Assembly (NCBI RefSeq): GCF_963676685.1 | Contig: NC_092344.1 | Coordinates: forward strand, 92,658,749-92,722,748 | DNA length: 64,000 nt | DNA from: Mytilus edulis | Lineage: Eukaryota > Mollusca > Bivalvia > Mytilida > Mytilidae | Reading direction: 5' to 3' | Part shown: one piece after another, positions 21,405 through 30,784 of the stretch | Layout: each line of letters starts with the position of its first letter | Position numbering within the stretch: position 1 is the stretch's first letter | Translations under genes and position numbers: made by a program | Notes under the pieces: model-generated | Told to the model about the DNA's origin: nothing | What the model saw: the letters and a program-made list of their open reading frames with translations, nothing else | Databases searched by the model: none

Positions 21405-22550
21405 CTGAAAACGTAAAATAAGAAAATATTTAGAAAAGCCTGTTTAGAGCACCTATACAGCAATAAATAATAAAGTTTTTAGACGTGCAATTATATTTCC
21501 TTTTAAATAGTGCTTTCACTGTTGATATTTTGCTACAAGGACCATAATAATGGTCTCCTGTTAATAGATAGAGAATTGACTGCACGTAATCAACTAATAG
21601 TGGCGGTTTCAATTCTTTGTATTCTATGAATCTGCTTTCACCATTAAAGATATGCAATTCTTTGTGTTTGGGCATTTAGCTTCACAATGTCAATTCGTAA
21701 TGGTACGTTTTAGAGTGTCGTTCTTTGTCTCAATATTATCTAGTATAATTATTGGTGCATGCATTGTTTCAGTTATGGTAGATACATATAAAACAAGAGA
21801 TAGGCAATTATGCGAAATCTAAATATATTCATTCAAAAGAGAAATTCACCTGAAAGTATTTAAATAATACTTACAATACCCTATCAACAATTCATTTTGT
21901 TTACAATATAATATAACATCACAGTTGTTTATCAAAAACCAAAATGAAATATCAACCATAGCAACACTACCTACCGTCCATTTGATTTGTAATATATGTA
22001 TAGAAGTGTTTTACTTCCTTGGTAGTATAATATTTGTTTTTAAGGTAAATTTCTTATCAAAATATGAAGAAAAAAATGAAGTATAAAAGAAAGTTACAAG
22101 TAATAAGTCTGTACATGTGAAACTAGATTGAAAAATAATGATAATGATGATGTATGGTATGTCAAATGTCCAACGGAATTTCAAATGCATATGCAGCGTG
22201 AGAACATGTAATATGAGTATGTTTTTACACGCAAAGTCCTATTGTTTAGTACAACTTCACCAAATAACATACAACATGAAGACATTTCTCTCTATCCGGA
22301 CACAATTTTTTTTATTCCGATTCTTTAATCTTACTCCTAACGACTCAGTGCTTAGTGGACCAGCAAATACCAATATTAGAGCGACTCCCATCGCTCGGGT
22401 GGTGCATGCCATCACGAGACCAATATAGCGCTAACGTGAAATTGAATTATAGAACCGATTGATATTTCAAAAGAATATATTTCTATTGAATTGGTTTGCC
22501 AGTCTCTTATACTATATTCAATAATTGATGTAAATTATGTTATGCCTTAC
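21405..22550 (-). other. 5' UTR intron of psi-TLR-B
   Basis: Donor GTAAGG at 22550-22545, acceptor GTTTTCAG ending at 21405, length 1,146 bp. It is collinear with the intron of TLR-A except that the family C repeat is missing. It contains about 300 bp near the acceptor (21430-21700) that matches parts of the fossil unit (6580-6700) but not TLR-A, and a SINE-like repeat at 22130-22430. Confidence 0.55.
22130..22430 (+). repeat. SINE-like repeat in psi-TLR-B intron, degraded
   Basis: Collinear with 14695-15000: 'gtccaacggaatttcaaatg', 'cagcgtgagaacatgtaata', 'ctatccggacacaatttttt', 'aatcttactcctaacgactc', then a tRNA-like reverse end 'gagcgactcccatcgctcgg ... gccatcacgagacca'. The 96-residue ORF across it is a repeat translation. 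The shared position in both introns shows that the insertion predates the unit duplication. Confidence 0.5.
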
Positions 22551-22965
22551 CTAAAATGAGATACTGGTAATCTTATAAATACTTCGGACTTGCCCTAATA
22601 ACTATATCGATACAAATACTGTTGACACGTCGTTAAATATTTTTAAAAGTTAAAGTTATTTATTCTTCGAAATCCAACCAAACAAACCTGAGTATCCTAA
22701 ACTAATCTGCATAAAAGTAGAATGACTATATCGTTACAAATACTTCCCGTAGGTATGTATGTTAACTTCCTGATTATATACAGAATTTAAATCAATTTTC
22801 AAAATAGATCAGTAAAAGTAAGCTTATGACTGACCTGGACAAAAGAGCTGGTTTCACCTGTTAACACGTCGTTAAATATTTTTTTAAAGTTAAAGTTATT
22901 TATTTCTCGAAATCCAACCAAACAAATATCAGTATCCTAAACTAATCTGCATAAAAGAAGAATGA
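22551..22965 (-). promoter_or_regulatory. Putative first exon/promoter of psi-TLR-B with a ~106-bp internal direct repeat
   Basis: As in TLR-A, the minus strand shows CAGGAAGT, then TTTATAAGATTACCAGTATC and the donor TAG|GTAAGG. Here the upstream part is duplicated: 'gacacgtcgttaaatatttt ... aatctgcataaaagtagaatga' (about 22625-22727) recurs at about 22862-22965 with an offset near 237 bp. The duplication includes 'ccaaccaaacaaa' and 'gtatcctaaactaatctgca'. TLR-A has a single, more diverged counterpart (15305-15420). Confidence 0.5.
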
Positions 22966-22999
22966 TGAACACAGCACCTCTCCCCAAAAAAATATTATG

Positions 23000-23820
23000 A
23001 AAATTAAGAAAAGACTACATTAAGCTATAAATAAATACTATAGTTTTTATTGTCACTACAGAGATAAATGATCAAAGAATTCGTATAAGATTTGTTAAGA
23101 TATATACTATATATAAGATATAAGATATAAATATATGTTGTTCTCGTAAACAAAATGTTCGTAAACGAAATGTAGTTGACGAACCAAAAACAACACTCAA
23201 CCAATATATGATGTTCCGCTGTTTCGTCATGAAAAAATAAACAAAATGTTATGGCGACTTTCGCCAAATAATACGTGTTTTTGTTATCTTTAAAATAAAC
23301 TAATTTAAAGAAAGAGATTTGATTATTTTATTAATTTTTCCGTTAAAGAACTTCTAGTATTGCATCATTCGGATCCGTATCTTGTTCTTCGTTCTCCACC
23401 CTAGCACTGAACTAGCCCCTCTTGTGAAAGTTTCTAAACGATTCAGAAAGGTTCAGAAAAAAACCAACCAGCTCTTCTATTAGTTAGTTCGCCTACCAAA
23501 AGCAACAATTTCTAATTTAAAATATAAATTTAAATGCGCATCGTACTAATTTAAACATGTGTTAGGTGTATTCTTGTTTGTATCAATCTGATGAGTTCAG
23601 CCTTTTGAACTGATTAATATAATTTGTTATTATGTTGTACTGTTACACCACTGTCCTAAGTTAGGGGAGGTTTGGCGCCTTCAAACGGCACATTTTGTAT
23701 GTGTCTGTTTAAAGTTAGGAGCCTGTAATTCAGTGGTAGTCCTTTGTTGCTACAGTAGTCCGGGCATTGGAAACGAATGAACGACCCAGGATTATTAGGA
23801 CCTATAGTATAATATTTGCT
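23000..23820. other. Intergenic; one repeat fragment
   Basis: Mostly featureless AT-rich DNA. At about 23690-23750 there is a fragment of dispersed repeat family A in reverse orientation ('gttaggagcctgtaattcag' then 'tggtagtcctttgttgc'). The 80-residue ORF at 23025-23267 is low-complexity, and I do not support it. Confidence 0.5.
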
Positions 23821-24590
23821 AAATTGAGGAAACACATGGCAAAACATGGTCAGAAGATTCTCGGTTTCCAATTTCGTCTTACTATGTACTTACAACAATA
23901 CAATGAATAAATTATGACTAAATATATACAAAAAAAGCATAACCGAAGTTGTGTCATGTCAGGATTTGCCACAAATGAAGGAACAGTTTAGTTTAAAAAC
24001 AAAGATAAAGTTTTTTAGTTATGAGTGCATAGAGTGTTATTGACATGATTGAGGAACTCATTTATGATACTACCAATCTATTTCCTGTATGTCTTTTATG
24101 TTATTGACAACGTATAAGTGCAAATTCCTCATTATAATATGTAAAAAATAAACACGTCAACAGAAACAAAATATAGAATTATATACGTTTTACCACAGAT
24201 GCTAGTTTGTGAAATTAAATAAAAGAGAGACGAAAGATATCACAGAGACAGTCAAACCCATAGATCGAAAAATAAACTGTATCAAGATGTAACTCTCACG
24301 AAATAGTTCACTAATAATGTTCTTAAGATATCATTTCAATTTGTCGATGAACTGAGACCTTATTTTCTCAAAGGGTTTACTTTTGACGATCTTCATGTTC
24401 GTGTTGACAAATTGGACTTACGGTGTGTATACTGAATTTTGCTCTGTCAAATATTAGATTTTATGTAACATCAGTTGACAGCTAAAGGTTCTGAGCTCCC
24501 ACTAATGTTATAATTTTACCAATAAGTTTGTCATCAATATTAAGTAGATTTATAACTTTGATTTTTATATGGCATCAGCTTTTAGTTTAT
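23820..24590. repeat. Segmental duplication flanking psi-TLR-B (partner 16770-17536)
   Basis: Collinear with 16770-17536 apart from small indels. A segment present in unit A (near 17395-17440, 'gttgaagtgtgtgggttcca') is missing here. The similarity ends close to the Penelope-like relic that begins about 24629. Confidence 0.85.
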
Positions 24591-24628
24591 CAAGTCAATA
24601 AAAGTTAATAAAATCTCAATCTGAAATT

Positions 24629-25205
24629 AGTTCTATCAAAAATTTTGATTTTTCAATCCTGTATACCACCATTCCCCATGTGAAATTGAAAATCGTCTTT
24701 AAGAAATAATCCACAATAATTTTAAACATACAAACGGTAGCATACGCTATAAATTTATTAAAAATAAGTGATCAGTATGCTGAAGCATTTAATTGACAAC
24801 CTATTTGTTGAATTTAAAGGTAGACTTTTTCAACAAACTGTCGGCAGTACCATGGGAACGACTTGTGCTCTTTTCCTTGCCGAACTCTTCTTATTTTTGT
24901 ATGAATCGGAGTTCCTTCAGACATGTCAAAAACAAGACAAAAGAAGGCAAGCAATTTAATTTCACATTCAGATATATTGATGATGTTCTTTCCATTAACA
25001 ATATAACATTTTCTGATTGGGTTCCATTGATATATTCCCTAGAAGTAAACTTGAATTAAAGAATCAACAGACACAGCTTCCTCTGCCTTTTTTTTTAGGA
25101 CGTATACCTCGAATTTGACATACACAGTCGTCTCTGTATCAGAATCCATGACAAACTAGACGATTTCAATTTCGAAATTATCCATTTCCCACCACGTCAT
25201 TGTGT
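24629..25205 (+). pseudogene. Penelope-like element reverse transcriptase, degraded
   Basis: Pieces of one reverse transcriptase occur in order but in shifting frames: IKNFDFSILYTTIPHVK (24629 onward), a stop, then FVEFKGRLFQQTVGSTMGT with LFLAELFLFLYESEF, then FNFTFRYIDDVLSINN with the catalytic YIDD at 24973-24984, then DVYLEFDIHSRLCIRIHDK with LDDFNF. The 'DFS-LYTTIPH', 'FQQTVG-PMGT' and 'RYIDDVL' blocks are those of the mollusc Penelope-like family. At least two frameshifts and internal stops make it non-functional. The GIY-YIG endonuclease part was not found. Confidence 0.85.
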
Positions 25206-25880
25206 TCTTTGATGATTTTCATATTCTTGTCTTCATTTTTATAATGTGCTTTGTCTACATGCCTTTTTATGTTTTTATTATACATGTGACGTAGCTCTGT
25301 ACTTATACATCCTGTTATTGTGCTATTGTAGATTTTTTTTGGTAATTTTGTCTTTCATTATTAGCTAATGTGCTTAGTCTATATGAAGTTTTGGGTTTCT
25401 TGTATATATATGACGTGGCTCTGTACTTAAACATCCCGTTATTGTGCTGTAGTAAATATGTGTATCATTGTCTTTAATTTTAGCCAATACGCTTTGTCTT
25501 TATGCCCTATGCGCTTCTTTGTTACACATCTGCTTGTTTTAAAGTGATTAAGATTTAAACACAATCATGACAATGTTGACTACTGTATCCCTATTTTGAT
25601 ATTTTTACCAATTATGTCTATTTTATTTGTTCACACATCGTTGTCAATATAATGGAATTTGGTGCGACTGTCATACAAGTGAGAGGTTTGTCTAGCTTTA
25701 AGGTTTAATCCATCATTTTATATATAAGAAAATGCCTGTACCAAGTCAGGAATATGACAGTTGTTGTTCATTCGACTGGTGTGTTTGGGCTTTTGATTTT
25801 GCCATTTGATTAGGGATTTTCCTTTTTGTATTTTCCTCTAAGTTTGGTATTTTTGTAAGTATATTTTTTAATTGTCTTTG
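25205..25880 (+). mobile_element. 3' flank of the Penelope-like relic
   Basis: This non-coding stretch is shared with the region after the second relic (63530-64000): 'cttgtgttattgtgctat'-type text, 'cgctttgtctttatgcc', 'cagttgttgttcattcg' and 'gtaccaagtcaggaatatga'. The common order after two independent reverse transcriptase relics suggests that it is the element's own 3' region. A third truncated copy is at 9070-9265. Confidence 0.55.
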
Positions 25881-25924
25881 AAACCAGTTTTGCCCACTTA
25901 TTTTTTTAGTGTAATGTGTTTATT

Positions 25925-25945
25925 GGGGGGGGGGGGGGGGGGGGG
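25925..25945 (+). repeat. Poly-G run of 21 bases
   Basis: Twenty-one consecutive G residues in an otherwise AT-rich region. The length is likely to vary between individuals and to be error-prone in sequencing. It could form a quadruplex in principle; no adjacent feature suggests a role. Confidence 0.95.
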
Positions 25946-26262
25946 TCATGCATGTTTAGTGAATGTCAAGTCTTAGCGTAGGACAACTTGTACAATTCTG
26001 TTTCAAATTTGACAATGTCTTGTTATTTGTTTTTACTGTTGAAATTAGTTGTTATGTTAAACTAGATAATTATTCACCTTGAGCGATGTATTATTGTTGA
26101 CCATTCGAGATTCTTTTTTTGCGAACCCATCTTCAGCGTAATGTGTGATTTTGATATTACTACGCGGGCCTCAAGGGATTACAAATCGAAAATAAATGCC
26201 AAATATGTTAGTTTTTGTGTCTTTCAAAACACAAGCAATATACAGAATTAATTGCAGGATAA

Positions 26263-26413
26263 AGACAATAACTGTTTAGTGTCTTTAAATATCAGCTGTA
26301 TTTTTACTCGGCTCGAAACAGGTGTAGTAGCTCGCTAAAAGCTCGCATACACCTTGTTTCCTAGCCTCGTACAAATACAGCTGATATTTAAAGACACTAA
26401 ACAGTTATGGTCT
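26263..26413. repeat. 151-bp near-palindrome (foldback element)
   Basis: The left arm (ataactgtttagtgtcttta then aatatcagctgtattt) is mirrored on the right (aaatacagctgatatttaaa then gacactaaacagttat). The two arms meet around 26335. The arms are about 70 bp with a few mismatches. No ORF. A non-autonomous foldback transposon is the simplest reading; target duplication not clear. Confidence 0.8.
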
Positions 26414-27105
26414 ATATCTTTCGCTGACAGACATGTCACACCCAATTGGAAAGCTAAAATCGTTTTTTTTTCTCGTAAAGATTAAATCAACCGAACTTAT
26501 TGTAAATGCCAATTTCTATATGTAAGCCAAGTTATGAGACAGACTTACTGTATCCGTGGTATCTTTTATTTTAAGGTCGATGAGATAGATGAACCAGCAT
26601 AGTCACCAAATTTTATTAAGTAATAGAGCGTCATCTTTACAGCGGACGTGAAGTTAAAGTATTACCGTATTGTTTTTTCATTCTTACTGAAAAGCGCATG
26701 AATAAAGTATGGCTCATGAAAATAAGGAAAAAAAATCGTCAAAGACTGGCATAGGAATATCGAAATAAACAAATCATGCACCTTCCGTTTTATAGTATTT
26801 TTTGTTTGAATCAGTGATTTTAAGTAAGTATGATTTATCCTTTCTTAAAACATGATTTGATTGTATCAACGTTGACCATTCTTTTTGTATGAAACACAAA
26901 ATTCAAATTGTCTTCAAGAAATTGACAAGAATGAGGAATAATGGTGCAAAGAGAAGAAAGTTTTCATACTACTGCAATCTTTTATTTTTAGTACTTACAC
27001 AGTACGTCTTGAGTAGGTTGTTTCACAGTAATTTCGAAGCACGAACTTGATTGCTTAAATAGACGTTAATAAATAGAAGGATAAATTAAAAATTGTAGAA
27101 AATGT
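26414..27105. other. Intergenic; nothing recognised
   Basis: No ORF, repeat copy or structural motif was found by eye. The high-coordinate end approaches the poly(A) signal of the universal stress protein gene. Confidence 0.5.
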
Positions 27106-27111
27106 TTTATT
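27106..27111 (-). terminator. Probable poly(A) signal of the universal stress protein gene
   Basis: AATAAA on the minus strand about 200 bases after the stop codon at 27312-27310. It is a plausible but not unique match in AT-rich DNA. Confidence 0.4.
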
Positions 27112-27309
27112 ACAACTTGTTTGTCATAATGTATCTAAAATGAGGGTAGTACAATATCGGTCATTATTTTAGATAAAAACGTACTTACACATATTGCAAA
27201 TGTACAATTATTAGGTAAACATGTTTAAAATGCATATTATATTGCTAACTATATATAATAATCACATAATTATGTACATGTGTGAACTCAACTATAAATA
27301 AAAATGCCA

Positions 27310-30300
27310 TCAATGTCCATGCAACAAATTACTGACGTCAGAGGGCGAGTCTATATGAACATGGTGGGGGTGGTCTTGGTGATGGTGATGGTGGTCTTTG
27401 TGTCTGCAAACAATTACCGGAATGTCAGAATGGTGTACAATATAACTACTGATGCTTCCCATTATTGTTCGTCGTAATTTTCCATGGCCTCTAGATCCAC
27501 AAATAATCACAGAAGCATGTTTTTCTTTCGCTGCATTAATAATGGCCTCTCCGGGTTTACCATAACACGAAAATACAGACCCATTTATCTGAAAAATTAA
27601 ATTCATATATAACATATCTTTGTTGGTTTTTAAATTTACAAGGAAATAAGTGCCATTGATTTTTAGCTTTTACAAAACATTTTGTTATTCAAAATGAATC
27701 TTCATCTTAACTCGATCATCCTCATTTCATAGTCCTGAACATGAGTGAGATACTTGCCACTGAACGTTAAGCAACCAACAATCAATCGATTCTTATTTTC
27801 ATCTATGAATTCAAGTATCCATGATTTGGGTATTGTTTTTCTTATTAGGGTTTATGTTTGTATTTAAACCAATGAAAAAAAAAAAAAGTTATCCCGAAGA
27901 TGTATTCTTTTCTTATTTGAACTTGATTACTTGATTCACTTATATTTTAAAGAATTGAGACTGATGTTATTACAAGAACAGATAATTTACCCCAGCGTTT
28001 GTTAGCTTTAATTGAAGATGATCTTCCAATGCAGCATGTATATCCATATCCTGTTGAAGCTGTTTTCGTATTTCATCAGTACTGGAATTTCTACGCACTA
28101 AAATGGATAAACAAATAACATAATTAGTATCTCATTACTCAAATAGGGGTATTTCAAAAACTTTTACAAAAATTATATACATAATTATATATTCAAGAAT
28201 TATAATTTTATACTTCATATCCTAACTAAATAACTTTCCTCCAATCATTCTATACAATAACTTTCGGAATACCACTTGAGTAAAATTGAGAATGGAAATG
28301 GGGAATGTGTCAAAGAGACAACAACCTGACCAAATGAAATACAACAGCAGAGGGTCACCAACAGGTCTTCAATGTAGCGAGAAATTCCCGCACCCGGAGG
28401 CGTCCTTCAGCCGGCGTGTATTTTTCAATGATCATATTGACAACCTTCGACATACGACTCACGTAGAAACCTTTCATACGCAAATTCAAATAACGAAATT
28501 TACGGAATTAATTATTCATTATATTTTAACTCTTAAAAATGAAATTAAATTGTACATTATTTCTAAAGTGATACTACAATCCCAGTTCACACGTTTTAAG
28601 TTATCGCATTTGCGATTTTGGAGCAAAGAAAAACAAATATTTTTAACAGTCGGCTTGTGCTTCTACTTCGACTGTTTTGTCCGTTCAGAAAGAAAACTTG
28701 ATATGATTTTACAAACGAGCTATTGTTTCCCAATAGACATAGAGAAACATACCCCAATAGACATATCCTACTTACTATATGCAGTACAGCCATGGTTGTC
28801 AAGACAGGTAATAATTAGTACTTCATCGTTTTCTTTTGTTGCGTTCTGAGTATACCCTTTAAAAGATAAATATACATATAAGTAGTTCATACGTGTTTCT
28901 CGTTTCTCGTTTATATATAGATTAGACCGTTGGTTTTCCCGTTTCGATGGTTTTACACTAGTAATTTTCGGGGCCCTTTATATTAGCTTGCTGTTCGGTG
29001 TGAGCTAAGGCTGCATGTTGAAGGCCGTACCTTGACCTATAAGTGTTTCCTTTTATAAATTGTTACTTTGCTGGAGAGTTGTCTCATTGGCACTCATACC
29101 AAATCTTCCTATATCTATGATTATTATAGTAAAGATGTTTGATCAGCATGATCAGTTGCGTATGTTCTAGTTTGTGTTTATTTATCTTTCTGTTTACCAT
29201 TTGGTGTACGTGTTTTGATGTAAACTCCCTAGGCTAGAATTCAAATAGAAATATATATATGACACTGTTATTATAACAGCACGAATTACAACTAATTAAT
29301 TAATTTTAATGTTAAGATTTTTCTCTTATATTATATAATTTCAAACAATTGCCCACAAATTATTTGTGACTTTATACAGTATCCTGTGACTTTTTGTCCA
29401 TTAACAGATGCTTACAAACTTTCCATTTACCAATGCTAAAAAATGCTACTTGTCATTTTAGCTATCATAGATTATTTTTATGTTTTACATTATTGCTAAA
29501 CAGATAAAACTGAGTTTTAGCGAAGTTTGTTATACTTTTAACAAGGACGTATATTCGTTATACGTCCTTGCTTTTAAGTTTGAAAACATCTATTTTACCG
29601 CTTACATCACTGAGAAAAAAATTATCTGCAAAGAAAAAAAAATCTCAGCTAAAAAAATTCACAACGTTTAGAATATTTTTTATGGCGGATAAAAAAGTTC
29701 TCATTCTTAGATGAGTAAAATAATTCCTTCCGAGAATATTTTTTTACTCAGAAAAAAAAAAGTTTTATGGCGCCGGGCTTGGATGAAAGATGATCGATGA
29801 TGCAGTGAGCAGTAAATAAAAGATTAACGTCAATGTTAAAATATCTAGTTTACACAACATTTGCCTCAAGACATATTATTTTTCAACAATTCTTTGTTTC
29901 TTTAATATCTTCATTTCAGTCTTGGTGATAATTGATGCCTTGGTTTTAAGATAAATGTATTAAAACAATTTAAACGTTCTTATGTACACTAAAATTCTTT
30001 GTTTTCAATTATTTGTGAATTAATGCCGTACTTTTGTTTTACTTATTAACGGTTGTTAAATGAACTTTTAGATATAATCTGTCGACCAGTTATAGTTGGT
30101 CTTCTCTTGTGCGAGATTTTCATTGCAAGTGGTCAATATTCTTTAGTTTTTTTAATCACATGTAAAATATACTATAGTATATTATTTAGATACAACTATA
30201 AGGGGTTGATGCACGATTGATTGTAACTTATTTACACCAAGATATTATACATGTCATGGGAAATGCAGAACTATAAACAAGCACTTTAGAATGTAGTATT

Positions 30301-30784
30301 TTAGCAAATTGACCTTCTGTTATGGAAAAGTACGAACAATGCTGAATATCGGACAATTACATCTAATGACGTCTTGTTGTAAATACCTATACATGTAATT
30401 GATTTCAGGTATTGGACCAGGGTTATTTATGATTATGTCCTAAATTTAATGACATGTAAACCGATGTGAAATAAAGACTTGGTGTAATTAAAATCAACCA
30501 TGTCAGCATAAGTCTCAATTCCATATTGAATAAAAATGACGATCTTACTCCTACTTATAAAGAAGCTTATTATTAAATTTATACATCTGATTTGTTGTAT
30601 CGCATACATATATGTGAGCTGTTATGTAAATAATAACAATACGTGATATCACAACACATGTAGATATAACTAAACTATAGATGCTTATATAATAGCATAT
30701 GAATTACTTACAGTCAAATGCATAGTCTGAATATAAACTCCCGTCCATAGCTATTACAACCGTTCTTTTACCACTATCCGCCAT
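27310..30784 (-). CDS. Universal stress protein, four coding exons, His-rich tail
   Basis: Four exons join in phase into 179 residues: 30784-30712 (MADSGKRTVVIAMDGSLYSD, donor GTAAGT), 28856-28776 (WYTQNATKENDEVLIITCLD, donor GTAAGT), 28097-27991 (RNSSTDEIRKQLQQDMDIHA, donor GTAAAT) and 27588-27310 (acceptor TTTTTCAG). Junction codons TGG and ATG are split, and phases 1, 1, 0 agree throughout. The UspA fold is clear: the beta-1 strand RTVVIAMDGS, a C-terminal VIICGSRGHGK, and the nucleotide-binding pattern G-x2-G-x9-G-S (GSRGHGKLRRTIMGS). That pattern marks the ATP-binding subgroup of these cytosolic stress proteins. The final strand reads IPVIVCR. It is followed by an unusual tail of about 30 residues rich in histidine (HKDHHHHHQDHPHHVH), possibly metal-binding. 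The assembly is by eye; no alternative start was needed. Introns hold repeats of families A and B. Confidence 0.88.
28286..28425 (+). repeat. Dispersed repeat family B in a USP intron
   Basis: Text such as 'gagaatggaaatggggaatg', 'tcaaagagacaacaacctga', 'tcttcaatgtagcgagaaat' and 'cacccggaggcgtccttcag' matches 34620-34870 and 9950-10025 in inverse orientation. The 187-residue ORF (28286-28849) on the plus strand starts in this repeat and runs antisense through a coding exon of the stress protein gene, so it is not a gene. Confidence 0.7.
28925..29118 (-). repeat. Dispersed repeat family A in USP intron 1, diverged
   Basis: Reading the minus strand gives the family order: 'ggtatgagtgccaatgagac', 'aactctccagcaaagt', 'aggtcaaggtacggccttca' and 'aagggccccgaaaat'. 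It is older-looking than the copies at 46.6 and 54.2 kb. Confidence 0.6.
29119..30700. other. Remainder of USP intron 1; nothing recognised
   Basis: AT-rich DNA with no exon-like open stretch with splice sites on the minus strand. A short inverted repeat (aaggacgtata...tatacgtcctt) lies at 29541-29570. Confidence 0.45.

Noticed and set aside
25925-25945. Poly-G run as a functional quadruplex or telomere-like element
   Set aside because: A single homopolymer with no neighbouring regulatory context; more likely microsatellite expansion or sequencing artefact.
28286-28849. 187-residue plus-strand ORF
   Set aside because: Begins in a dispersed repeat and runs antisense through a coding exon of the universal stress protein gene, which has matching splice sites and phase.
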